Shown piece by piece: positions 53,171 through 62,000 of a stretch of 64,000 bases of DNA. Source of the stretch: JAGTVG01 sp964389805 (GTDB lineage Bacteria > Bacteroidota > Bacteroidia > Cytophagales > Cyclobacteriaceae). Made by a program: the position numbers and the translations under genes. Where the stretch lies: contig CAYMFU010000017.1 in NCBI GenBank assembly GCA_964389805.1, positions 1 through 64,000 on the forward strand, read 5' to 3'. Positions within the stretch are counted from its first letter, which is position 1; each line of letters opens with the position of its first letter. The notes under the pieces were generated by a model. The model ran no database searches. It was not told the DNA's origin and was given only the letters and a program-made list of their open reading frames with translations.

Positions 53171-53404
53171 CTAAGCTGAATGCAAATTTATCGTTTTTGA
53201 AAAATTTAAAATTTTATTTATCGTTTTTTCTGATGGACTTAATTCAACTCTGTCCAACTCCATGCTTACTTCAGCAAGATTCTTATACTCTTCAAACAAT
53301 TTATTATCTAACAATAATTCCTGTTCGATTTCTTGTTTTTCGCGTTCAGTTGTTTCCTGATAGATATATCTTATCAGATCATTTCGGGTAAAAGTTTTTG
53401 TCAT
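53171..53404 (-). CDS. small putative anti-sigma partner of the ECF sigma factor
   Basis: 77 residues, acidic and helical: MTKTFTRNDLIRYIYQETTE, then REKQEIEQELLLDNKLFEEYKNLAEV. The pattern YIYQETTxxEKxxIEQEL resembles the short N-terminal helix-loop-helix of zinc-less anti-sigma domains in Bacteroidota. There is no membrane segment and no Cys. It overlaps the sigma factor gene by 26 bp, so the two proteins are made together. The anti-sigma role is inferred from position and shape. Confidence 0.65.
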   Translation of the reverse strand: MTKTFTRNDLIRYIYQETTEREKQEIEQELLLDNKLFEEYKNLAEVSMELDRVELSPSEKTINKILNFSKTINLHSA

Positions 53405-53978
53405 AGGCAGACCGATTAACAGTAATCTTTTTACGCAGATTGATCAGTGCATATCTCATTCTTCCAAGAGCGGTATTGATACTGACACCTGATACTTCTG
53501 CAATTTCTTTAAAACTCATATTCATATAGTGCCTCATTACGAGTACTTCCCTTTGTACAAGGGGCAATTCTTCAATGAATTGCTTAAGACGATCATGTGT
53601 ATCTTTTTGTATTTGCACAGATTCAAAAGAATCTTCGGAGAAATCCAGATTATTAAAGACCGAACTTCCATCTTCAAGAACCATGGTCGGATATCTTTTA
53701 TCCCTTCTGAAATAGTCAATAGCCAGGTTGTGGGCTATTCGCAATATCCAGGGTAAAAATTTACCCTCTTCATTATATCTTCCCGATTTAATGGTTTTGA
53801 TTGCCTTTATGAAAGTTTCTTGTAAAAGATCCTCAGCCAAGTAGTTATCTCTGACGATCAAGTTAATTGTTGTAAAAACCCTATTTTTGTGTCTTTCAAC
53901 CAATAGTTCAAAAGCCTCTTCGTTACCTTTTATGTACGCTGAAACTAATTTTTTGTCACTTACCTCGTTCCTATTCAT
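53379..53978 (-). CDS. ECF RNA polymerase sigma factor
   Basis: 199 residues from the ATG at 53978 (MNRNEVSDKKLVSAYIKGNE). Region 2 shows FELLVERHKNRVFTTINLIVRDNYLAEDLLQETFIKAIKTI and FLPWILRIAHNLAIDYFRRD, and region 4 shows LPLVQREVLVMRHYMNMSFKEIAEVSGVSINTALGRMRYALINLRKK. This is the RpoE-like group widespread in Cytophagales. Together with the small overlapping gene it forms a regulatory unit; target promoters are not known. Confidence 0.92.
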   Translation of the reverse strand: MNRNEVSDKKLVSAYIKGNEEAFELLVERHKNRVFTTINLIVRDNYLAEDLLQETFIKAIKTIKSGRYNEEGKFLPWILRIAHNLAIDYFRRDKRYPTMVLEDGSSVFNNLDFSEDSFESVQIQKDTHDRLKQFIEELPLVQREVLVMRHYMNMSFKEIAEVSGVSINTALGRMRYALINLRKKITVNRSAYDKNFYPK

Positions 53979-54407
53979 TATGTATCTCAATTAGTAAACG
54001 TAGAGCTTTATATCATATTGTATTCTTTATAAGGTTAAACATTTTTTTTAATTGGGACTGCCAAAGTATATAATCTGATTTTATAAAACAACAATATTTT
54101 TAAAATTTCTTACACGTGTTTGATTAACTGAATAACAACATTTATTCCAAAATACTACAAAATCATTTAAAAAAAGTACAATTTTAAACTCACACTTTAA
54201 CATCACTAGGTATAACGTGCTAATAATTAGGGAGTTATGAGATTTATTTTTTGTTTGATTTCAAGCTTGAAAGGCCATAATTCTAGTTTAAATCCAAAAA
54301 AATCACAGAAAAATATTTTTTTATTTTCCCAAAATAAATCGAAATTCCAATTTTTGGAATATTTTAATCTCTTCCGAACAAATTGCAAATAAGAGTGTTC
54401 CTAATAT
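53979..54407. other. AT-rich intergenic region between the sigma factor and uvrA
   Basis: About 430 bp with no reading frame of coding character and many homopolymer A/T runs. It must contain the sigma factor promoter on the minus strand, but I could not place a clear one. No terminator, tandem repeat or tRNA was seen. Confidence 0.6.
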
Positions 54408-54415
54408 TATCTTTG
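54408..54415 (+). promoter_or_regulatory. -7 box of uvrA, implying a leaderless transcript
   Basis: TATCTTTG is a full TAnnTTTG match ending 7 bp before the uvrA ATG. Initiation about 6 nt downstream would leave essentially no 5' leader. Confidence 0.5.
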
Positions 54416-54422
54416 CTATTCC

Positions 54423-57254
54423 ATGCATGAAATAAAGGCTACCGAAGTACAGTTCGATTTGGATAAGTTGAATCCAAAAGAGTATATAATTATAAAAGGA
54501 GCAAGGGTTAATAATTTAAAGAACCTAAATGTTGCCATCCCGAGAAATAAATTGATCGTAATTACGGGATTGTCTGGTTCAGGAAAATCTTCCCTCGCCT
54601 TTGATACATTATTCGCTGAGGGGCAAAGAATGTATGTGGAAAGCCTGAGCTCATATGCAAGGCAATTTCTGGGACGCATGGAGAAACCTGACGTGGATTT
54701 CATTCAGGGTGTATCTCCTGCCATAGCTATTGAACAAAAAGCGAATACTAAAAATCCCAGATCTACAGTTGGAACCACCACTGAGATCTATGATTATTTG
54801 AAATTGTTGTATGCAAGAATAGGCAAGACCTATTCTCCCATTAGTCATCAGGAAGTAAAAAGAGATACTGTGACTTCTGTAGTGGATTGGATCTATTCAT
54901 TTCCGGAAGGGGAAAAGGTCATGATCTTCGCCCCATTGCATATAAATCCGTATAGAACAATTGAACAGGAATTAAATATCCTGTTAAGTAAAGGTTTTTC
55001 CCGTATAAAGATAGGTGAAGAAGTGATACTAGTTGAAGATGCGTTAACAGAGTTGGAAAAGTATCTTAATGTCGAAGATATCCAGGTATTAATCGATAGA
55101 ACATCAGTAATTCACGATGATGAAGACAATCAATATAGAATCGCTGATTCCATTCAAACAGCTTTTTTTGAAGGACATGGATCCAGCATAGTGGATCTAC
55201 AGGGAAAAATCATTAAAGAGTTCAGCGATCGATTTGAACTGGATGGTATTACATTTGAAGAACCAAGTGTTAATCTATTCAGTTTTAACAATCCATTTGG
55301 TGCATGTAAAAAATGTGAAGGTTTTGGTAAAATTCTAGGCATTGATGAAGATCTCGTGATCCCGGATAAAGGCCTATCAGTGTATGAGGGTGCTATTGTT
55401 CCATGGCGATCTGAAACTATGAAAAAATGGCTGCACAAGTTGCTGGATAACGCGATGGAATTTGACTTCCCTGTTCACAGACCAATAAATGAATTAAGTA
55501 TAGAAGAATATCAACTGCTATGGAATGGGAACAAACATTTTAAGGGAATTAATCAATTTTTCGATTACATAAGCTCCAAAACACATAAGATACAATATAG
55601 AGTTCTATTGAGCCGTTACAGGGGGCGCACTATTTGTCCGCAGTGCAGGGGAACTCGCCTTAGGGAAGATGCTGGTTATGTTAAAATCAGTAACAGTTCC
55701 ATATCAGATCTTGTTTTAATGCCTGTTAGCGAATCTGTCTCTTTTTTTAATAATCTTAAAATTGATGGAATACAAGAAAAGATCAGCAAGCAGCTATTAA
55801 TGGAAATTCAAAGCCGGCTGAAATATCTGGATTTAGTTGGGCTCGGATACTTAACCCTTAACCGGCTGACATCATCCCTTTCCGGAGGAGAATTTCAAAG
55901 AATCAGATTGGCTACTTCCCTGGGAAGCGCTCTCGTAGGTTCTATGTATATATTGGATGAACCAAGCATAGGCCTTCACCCACGGGATACCAGTAAATTA
56001 ATCGACGTGTTAAAGTCACTTAGAGACCTTGGCAATACAGTAATAGTCGTAGAGCATGAGGAAGAGGTCATGTTAAATGCAGATCAGATAATTGATATAG
56101 GCCCGGATGCCGGATCTCACGGTGGTGAATTGGTCTTTCAGGGCTCCCAATCTCAAATCAGGAATAATACAATTTCATACACTGCCAGATATTTAAATCA
56201 ACTTGATACCGTTGAGGTACCGGCAAGGAGAAGACCGTGGAAGGAGCACATTCAAATTGTTGGGGCGCGGGAAAACAACCTCAAGAATATTGATGTGAAT
56301 ATACCTCTCGGTATTTTATCGGTGATCACTGGAGTGAGTGGTTCAGGTAAATCCACATTGGTAAAAAATATTCTATATCCCGCATTGGCAAAACGGCTTG
56401 GCTCTATGGCTGATTCTATTGGAAAATTTGACAAACTGGAAGGATCGGTTGACAGGATCTTACAGGTTGAATATATCGATCAAAATCCAATCGGGAAATC
56501 TTCCCGTTCTAATCCGGTTACCTATGTTAAAGCCTATGATGCCGTACGAAAGTTATTTTCTGATCAACAATTATCAGTACAACGAGGATACAAGCCTGCT
56601 CACTTTTCCTTCAATGTAGATGGTGGAAGATGTGAAACCTGCCAGGGGGAGGGAATAATTAAAATCGAGATGCAGTTCATGGCCGATATTTTTCTTACGT
56701 GCGATAGTTGCAAGGGGAGCAGGTTTAAAAATGAAATTCTCAATGTTCAATATAATGGAAAGAATATTCAGGAGGTTCTCGAACTCACAGTTGATGAAGC
56801 TATTGATTTTTTTATGAAAGATTCGGCTGTGGTCAATCGCCTTGAACCCTTGCAGGAAGTTGGATTAGGATATATCAGATTGGGGCAATCATCAAATTCC
56901 CTGAGCGGAGGGGAAGCACAACGTGTAAAGCTTGCATATTTTCTCGGGAAAGGGAAAACCACAACTCATGATCACATTTTATTTATATTCGATGAACCTA
57001 CAACAGGCCTTCATTTTCACGATATCAACAAATTATTGAAGTCTGTCCAGGGCCTTATCAATCAGGGAAATTCCGTAGTAATGATAGAACACAATATGGA
57101 GGTTATTAAATCTGCAGACTGGATTATTGACCTGGGTCCGGAAGGAGGAGATAAAGAGGGGGGATATGTTGTATTCGAGGGTACGCCGGAGGAACTGGTC
57201 CATCAAAATAACGGATATACAGCCCAGTTTTTAAAGTCTAAATTTGAGGATTGA
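54423..57254 (+). CDS. uvrA: excinuclease ABC subunit A
   Basis: A 943-residue UvrA, the damage-recognition ATPase of nucleotide excision repair. Two ABC modules are visible: Walker A GLSGSGKSSLA and GVSGSGKSTLVKNI, with signatures LSGGEFQRIRLATSLGS and LSGGEAQRVKLAYFLGK. Zinc-finger cysteines are in CKKCEGFGKI, CPQCRGTRLR, CETCQGEGII and CDSCKGSRF. Start MHEIKATEVQFDLDK precedes the usual YIIIKGARVNNLKNL block and matches the phylum. A second UvrA paralogue is not seen here. Confidence 0.97.
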   Translation: MHEIKATEVQFDLDKLNPKEYIIIKGARVNNLKNLNVAIPRNKLIVITGLSGSGKSSLAFDTLFAEGQRMYVESLSSYARQFLGRMEKPDVDFIQGVSPAIAIEQKANTKNPRSTVGTTTEIYDYLKLLYARIGKTYSPISHQEVKRDTVTSVVDWIYSFPEGEKVMIFAPLHINPYRTIEQELNILLSKGFSRIKIGEEVILVEDALTELEKYLNVEDIQVLIDRTSVIHDDEDNQYRIADSIQTAFFEGHGSSIVDLQGKIIKEFSDRFELDGITFEEPSVNLFSFNNPFGACKKCEGFGKILGIDEDLVIPDKGLSVYEGAIVPWRSETMKKWLHKLLDNAMEFDFPVHRPINELSIEEYQLLWNGNKHFKGINQFFDYISSKTHKIQYRVLLSRYRGRTICPQCRGTRLREDAGYVKISNSSISDLVLMPVSESVSFFNNLKIDGIQEKISKQLLMEIQSRLKYLDLVGLGYLTLNRLTSSLSGGEFQRIRLATSLGSALVGSMYILDEPSIGLHPRDTSKLIDVLKSLRDLGNTVIVVEHEEEVMLNADQIIDIGPDAGSHGGELVFQGSQSQIRNNTISYTARYLNQLDTVEVPARRRPWKEHIQIVGARENNLKNIDVNIPLGILSVITGVSGSGKSTLVKNILYPALAKRLGSMADSIGKFDKLEGSVDRILQVEYIDQNPIGKSSRSNPVTYVKAYDAVRKLFSDQQLSVQRGYKPAHFSFNVDGGRCETCQGEGIIKIEMQFMADIFLTCDSCKGSRFKNEILNVQYNGKNIQEVLELTVDEAIDFFMKDSAVVNRLEPLQEVGLGYIRLGQSSNSLSGGEAQRVKLAYFLGKGKTTTHDHILFIFDEPTTGLHFHDINKLLKSVQGLINQGNSVVMIEHNMEVIKSADWIIDLGPEGGDKEGGYVVFEGTPEELVHQNNGYTAQFLKSKFED

Positions 57255-57359
57255 TCGATTCATAACCTATCGTTTTCAGACTAAAGCAGATAGGACTTAT
57301 AAAGTTAATGAGGAAGAATTCAAAAATCAACCGCCGGGTATACTGTTAATTTAATGGTA

Positions 57360-57782
57360 TTATTCTCCAAAAGCAGTTAAAACTATATGCCTGTTAATCC
57401 CAAAATTCCTGAATTCACAAAAATATATTCCTTGCCAGGTACCAAGGTTTAGCTTTCCTCCTGTAATCGGTATGTTTATTTCATTTCCTATAATAGCTGT
57501 CTTGATATGGGCAGGCATATCATCAGATCCTTCATAATTATGGCGGTAATAAGGGGCATTTTCAGGAACAGTGTTGTTGAAATGACTTTCAAAATCCTGT
57601 CGGACTGTAGGGTCTGCATTTTCATTAATGGTTATTCCAGCAGAGGTGTGCTTAACCAGAATATGCAACATTCCTTTATCTATATTTTTAATGTCGGTAA
57701 ATTCATCACGTACTTGATCGGTGATCAGGTGAAATCCCCTTCGATATCTTGGAAGGATCATTTCTTTTTGAAAAAATTTCAT
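57360..57782 (-). CDS. yjbQ: YjbQ family protein (secondary thiamine-phosphate synthase)
   Basis: A 140-residue member of the YjbQ/UPF0047 family. The signature is LHILVKHTSAGITINENADPTVRQDFE and HIKTAIIGNEINIPITGGKLNLGTWQGIYFCEFR, with the conserved His, Asn and Glu residues around a pocket. Some members have weak thiamine phosphate synthase activity; the physiological role is unsettled. It is the last gene of the rng-prfA-lipoprotein unit, one base after the lipoprotein gene. Confidence 0.9.
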   Translation of the reverse strand: MKFFQKEMILPRYRRGFHLITDQVRDEFTDIKNIDKGMLHILVKHTSAGITINENADPTVRQDFESHFNNTVPENAPYYRHNYEGSDDMPAHIKTAIIGNEINIPITGGKLNLGTWQGIYFCEFRNFGINRHIVLTAFGE

Positions 57783-57783
57783 A

Positions 57784-59181
57784 TTAATTGTTCAATAAAT
57801 ATTCTATGGCACCAATATCCGGCAATGAGTCCCGTTGCAGTCCATACAGATCAATCTCCATAGATGATCCTAAAGCATTATCAATCGCTGGAGATAAGGA
57901 ATCTGGGGTATAATCATAATTACTCACATCACTGAACTGCATAAAACCTGTTTCTGTACTTAAAAAAGTTCCATCTCCCTCAAAGATATTTAACGAGGTT
58001 TTTAGAATACTGTTCATGGTTTGTATTTGGGATTTATCAGGTTGCGACATATCCACAGCAATTTCCTCCTCGAGATTACCCCATAAAATTGAGTTGGATA
58101 TCGAAACTTGAAGGGGATTATACAGGTTAGATCCGTCTTCCAGATCAAGGTTATCGGTAATTACATAAGCTGCCTGTCCACTAAAGAAGGTAACAGGGAA
58201 ATTTGCGATTGTACAATGATTATAGGCATAATTTCCTCCCGCAAAATTACCAACAACATACCCGGTAGATGTGTTGATTAGTGAATTTTCGGCTAAAAGA
58301 TCTGAATTAAAAGCGGCAATGCCAGCGACCGCTGAATTTTCGATACGGACATTTTTCAGGATTATGTCAGGGATAGTGTCCTGATCGGGTGTGCCCAGCC
58401 TTACACCATATTGTACATTTCGAATATCCGTATATTGAATATAATTATTAGTACTACCTTCGAGAAAAATGATCCCGCCCCACTGTCCTGGAATGTTTTC
58501 ATATTGAGCTTCCAGCCTTTCATTTCTGAACACTACTCGCGCTTCAGGTTCCCCGTTAACCAACAAAGAACCTTTCACAAAAATAAATGTATCAAACGAA
58601 GAAAAGATGCGCACGTTTTTTTCAATCCGCAACTCACACAGGGAATCTATTAAAATGGATCCATACAGGAAATAGGGTAAATCGGGGGACCATTGAGTAT
58701 CGCAATCTAGAACTGCATTCCCAAGAAAATGTGCATTTTGCCCCCAGCTTTGGAGTTTTACATCCTGGAGATTCCCATTCGTGATGAATACAATAGAATC
58801 CCTTACAACGAATGGCAATGATTCTTCTGAGGGATCGATCCTGACCGTAACAAGGACTAACAAACTATCATTTCCTAATATTTGCTGGTTTTCAACACTG
58901 TTTGATTCATATCCTGAAACAGCAATAGAATATGGAGAATCATTACCTTCCCCAACATAGATATTCTCAATGATCAGGGCATTTGGATTCTGGTTACGGA
59001 CTATAAACCTTTTAGTTACGCTCCCAATTGAAGTAAATACTGTATCAAACGTAATGGTATCTGCAGAAAAGCTTAGTTGGGATCCAGGATCTACGGAAAT
59101 GATTTCATCCTCATTCACACAGGAAAGTTGAATGATTAAAAATAAAGCTAAATAAAATATATAACTGGCTTTCAAACTCAA
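57784..59181 (-). CDS. lipoprotein with right-handed beta-helix
   Basis: 465 residues starting with TTG that overlaps the prfA stop (TTGA). A lipoprotein signal (FYLALFLIIQLSC) is followed by VNEDEII, an acidic stretch that may direct it to the surface. An Ig-like region (FSADTITFDTVFTSIGSVTKRFIVRNQNPNALIIENI) precedes a beta-helix with repeated turns (GSTNNYIQYTDIRNVQYGVRLG; ILKNVRIENSAVAGIAAFNSDL). The C-terminal DSLSPAIDNALGSSMEIDLYGLQRDSLPDIGAIEYL is a common end of secreted parallel beta-helix proteins. Ligand unknown. Confidence 0.85.
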   Translation of the reverse strand: MSLKASYIFYLALFLIIQLSCVNEDEIISVDPGSQLSFSADTITFDTVFTSIGSVTKRFIVRNQNPNALIIENIYVGEGNDSPYSIAVSGYESNSVENQQILGNDSLLVLVTVRIDPSEESLPFVVRDSIVFITNGNLQDVKLQSWGQNAHFLGNAVLDCDTQWSPDLPYFLYGSILIDSLCELRIEKNVRIFSSFDTFIFVKGSLLVNGEPEARVVFRNERLEAQYENIPGQWGGIIFLEGSTNNYIQYTDIRNVQYGVRLGTPDQDTIPDIILKNVRIENSAVAGIAAFNSDLLAENSLINTSTGYVVGNFAGGNYAYNHCTIANFPVTFFSGQAAYVITDNLDLEDGSNLYNPLQVSISNSILWGNLEEEIAVDMSQPDKSQIQTMNSILKTSLNIFEGDGTFLSTETGFMQFSDVSNYDYTPDSLSPAIDNALGSSMEIDLYGLQRDSLPDIGAIEYLLNN

Positions 59182-60254
59182 TTATCAGACTGTCCCTCTT
59201 TCAGCCTTTCGGCATTCTCCGCTATGCGTAACTTCTCAATAAAATCAGCAATATCGCCATCCATTACAGATTGAAGATTATATACTGAATGATTTATCCT
59301 ATGGTCTGTAACCCTGCTTTGTGGAAAATTATAAGTCCGGATCTTATCTGACCTGTCTCCACTGCCTACCATCGATTTCCTCTTCTCTCCGATTTTTTCG
59401 TTGTGCTTTTTAAGTTCCATCTCGTATAATCTGGACCTCAATACTTTCAACGCTTTATCAAGATTTTTCAATTGGGATTTTTCGTCCTGGCATGAAACTA
59501 CAATACCTGAAGGGATGTGTGTCAGCCGGATGGCCGAATAGGTAGTGTTTACAGATTGTCCGCCCGGGCCGGAGGAGCAAAAAGTATCCTTCCTGACATC
59601 GTTCATATCAATTTCAACCTCTACATCTTCCATTTCTGGTAATACTGCGACACTTGCGGCAGAGGTGTGTACACGCCCCTGGGTTTCAGTTGTAGGAACT
59701 CTCTGGACCCTGTGAACCCCTGACTCATATTTTAGCTTTCCATAAACATCTTCGCCAGAAACAGTACATATAATTTCCTTATATCCACCGGAGGTTCCAT
59801 CAGTTAAATCCAGCAGGTTCAATTTCCATTTCATCCTTTCGCAGAATCGCTGGTACATTCTGAACAAGTCGCCGGCAAAGATTGCCGCTTCATCACCACC
59901 AGTACCCGCCCTGATCTCCAGTATGGCATTTTTACTGTCATTAGGATCTTTCGGGATCAGGAGCTGTTTAAGCTCTTCTTCAATATTTGCCCTTATGGGA
60001 TTAAGTTCATCAAGTTCAGCCTTTGCCATATTCCTGAATTCAGGATCTTTCTCCGTTTCCAGTAAGGCTTTCGCACTATCAATATCATTTAAGATCTTCT
60101 GATATTCATCGTACTTCTTTACTATTTTTTCCAGGTCCTTGTATTCCTTGCTTAACTTGGAATAATTTTTCATATCCGACATGATATCGGGTTGTACCAG
60201 CATTTCTCCGACCTCAATGAACCTGTTCTTTATAGCTTCTAATTTATCCGTCAT
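59178..60254 (-). CDS. prfA: peptide chain release factor 1
   Basis: 358 residues. It terminates translation at UAA and UAG. The PCRF domain starts LEAIKNRFIEVGEMLVQPDIMSD. The anticodon-like region has RVPTTETQGRVHTSAAS, where PxT occurs as PTT. The catalytic GGQ is in FCSSGPGGQSVNTTYSAIRLTHIPSGIVV. No programmed frameshift is present, consistent with RF1. It starts 9 bp after rng ends and overlaps the next gene by 4 bp. Confidence 0.97.
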   Translation of the reverse strand: MTDKLEAIKNRFIEVGEMLVQPDIMSDMKNYSKLSKEYKDLEKIVKKYDEYQKILNDIDSAKALLETEKDPEFRNMAKAELDELNPIRANIEEELKQLLIPKDPNDSKNAILEIRAGTGGDEAAIFAGDLFRMYQRFCERMKWKLNLLDLTDGTSGGYKEIICTVSGEDVYGKLKYESGVHRVQRVPTTETQGRVHTSAASVAVLPEMEDVEVEIDMNDVRKDTFCSSGPGGQSVNTTYSAIRLTHIPSGIVVSCQDEKSQLKNLDKALKVLRSRLYEMELKKHNEKIGEKRKSMVGSGDRSDKIRTYNFPQSRVTDHRINHSVYNLQSVMDGDIADFIEKLRIAENAERLKEGQSDN

Positions 60255-60263
60255 GTCCGAGAA

Positions 60264-61820
60264 TTATGATCCAATCTCTATTTCCTCGCCCATACTATTC
60301 AGAAATCTGAAATCGGCGATTCCGAGTGATGAGTCCATCTCCAGATTCACCCATTTATGGTATTTGTAAAACCATTTCATACGGATAGAAAAGAATCCCT
60401 GTTTGAAATACGCATAAAGGTAAGGGTGTACAGCTAATGTCAGCTTTTTTTCATTCTGCTTAGACAGAACAAAATCGAGATTTTTTTCAATATTATCTGA
60501 AACAAGAATGGTTGCTGAAACTTTTCCGCTGCCATTGCAGGTAGGACAGCTTTCCTGAACAGGCATACTAAGTTCAGGCCTCACACGTTGCCTGGTTATT
60601 TGCATCAGGCCAAATTTCGATAAAGGCAATATGGTGAATTTCGAACGGTCCAGTTTCATTTCCTCTTTCATTGCTGAAAATATCTTTTTCTTGTTTTCAG
60701 CATTACGCATATCAATATAGTCGATTACGATAATTCCCCCCATGTCCCTCAGCCTCAGTTGCCTTGCAATCTCCTTTGCAGCTTCCATGTTTACATTTAA
60801 TGCAGTGGCTTCCTGATTCTTTTCAGAATTGGATTTATTTCCACTATTAACATCAATCACATGTAATGCTTCTGTATGCTCAATTACAATATATCCTCCT
60901 CCGGGTAAACTCACTGTAGGTCCGAATAGAGTTTTTAACTGCTTTTCAATACCAAACTGCTCAAAGATCTTTGATTTACCATTGTACAGTTTTAGAATTT
61001 TCTCTTTATCCGGAGCGATTTGTTTAATATATGACTTTACCTCGTCATAGATGGATTTACTATCGACGCTGATCATATCAAAGGATTCGTTGAGCATATC
61101 TCTGAGGATAGAAGAGACTCTGCCCATCTCACCAATGATTTTAGCTTTTGGCCGGGCATGTTTAAGGTTTTTTACCCCTTCTGTCCAGACTTTCATAAGG
61201 TTGTTAAGATCACTGTCAAGCTCAGCGACATCCCTGCCGTCTGCCACGGTTCGGATAATTAAACCAAAGTTTTTAGGCCGGATGCTATTGATCAGCCTGG
61301 AAAGTCGGTTCCGCTCATCAGCATTGGAAATCTTTTTAGAAATACTAACTGAATTTGAGAATGGCACAAGCACAAGATACCTGCCAGCCAGAGAAATTTC
61401 GCATGAAAGTCTCGGCCCCTTTGTGGAGATCGGTTCTTTTACAACCTGTACTAAGACCTGTTGGTTTTTTGTTAAAACCTGAGTGATCTTGCCTGTTTTT
61501 TCAATATCAGGCTCCAGCCTGAATTGAGCAAGTTTTGAAGAAGTGTTTTTCCTGGTAAGCGCAAAGTGTGTATACTTTTTTAAAGAACTTACCTGTGGAC
61601 CCAGATCCAGATAATGCAGGAATGCATCTTTATCAAATCCGATATCGATAAATGCTGCATTTAAACCGGGAACTACTTTTTTTACTATTCCCAGATAAAT
61701 GTCTCCTACTTTAAATCGTCTAGATTCTTCTTCGTAATGAAATTCTACAAGATCCTTATTTTTTACCAGGGCTATCCGACATCCTTGTTGCGTTGCATTA
61801 ACGATTAAATTATTATTCAA
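60264..61820 (-). CDS. rng: ribonuclease G / Rne-Rng family
   Basis: A 518-residue RNase E/G-type endoribonuclease, without the long C-terminal scaffold of E. coli RNase E. It has an S1 domain (VGDIYLGIVKKVVPGLNAAFIDIGFDKDAFLHYLDL), the RNase H-like region with HVIDVNSGNK, and the catalytic Asp pair in GGIIVIDYIDM and nearby residues. A zinc-link CPTCNGSG is present, which joins dimers. Expected roles are 16S rRNA maturation and mRNA turnover. Confidence 0.95.
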   Translation of the reverse strand: MNNNLIVNATQQGCRIALVKNKDLVEFHYEEESRRFKVGDIYLGIVKKVVPGLNAAFIDIGFDKDAFLHYLDLGPQVSSLKKYTHFALTRKNTSSKLAQFRLEPDIEKTGKITQVLTKNQQVLVQVVKEPISTKGPRLSCEISLAGRYLVLVPFSNSVSISKKISNADERNRLSRLINSIRPKNFGLIIRTVADGRDVAELDSDLNNLMKVWTEGVKNLKHARPKAKIIGEMGRVSSILRDMLNESFDMISVDSKSIYDEVKSYIKQIAPDKEKILKLYNGKSKIFEQFGIEKQLKTLFGPTVSLPGGGYIVIEHTEALHVIDVNSGNKSNSEKNQEATALNVNMEAAKEIARQLRLRDMGGIIVIDYIDMRNAENKKKIFSAMKEEMKLDRSKFTILPLSKFGLMQITRQRVRPELSMPVQESCPTCNGSGKVSATILVSDNIEKNLDFVLSKQNEKKLTLAVHPYLYAYFKQGFFSIRMKWFYKYHKWVNLEMDSSLGIADFRFLNSMGEEIEIGS

Positions 61821-61878
61821 GGTATTGTCAATGTTTATGTCCCTTATTAAATATGATATCGAAGAAGATCTAATTTAA

Positions 61879-61968
61879 TTATTTCTTCTTATGTCTGTTT
61901 TTTCTTAGACGCTTCTTTCTTTTGTGCGTCGCTATTTTATGTCGCTTTCTTTTTTTACCGCAAGGCAT
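61879..61968 (-). CDS. very small basic ribosomal-type protein (mS38/AURKAIP1-like)
   Basis: A 29-residue gene too short for most callers. Protein: MPCGKKRKRHKIATHKRKKR followed by LRKNRHKKK. It is over half Lys, Arg and His, and the KIATHKRKKRLRKNRHKK core is that of the AURKAIP1/COX24 C-terminal domain, the mitochondrial small-subunit protein mS38; very small relatives are annotated in Bacteroidota next to RNase G. It likely lies in the 30S decoding region, as does mS38. It is directly upstream of rng on the same strand. Confidence 0.85.
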   Translation of the reverse strand: MPCGKKRKRHKIATHKRKKRLRKNRHKKK

Positions 61969-62000
61969 AAATAAATACTTTTAAAATATAAATAATTTTT

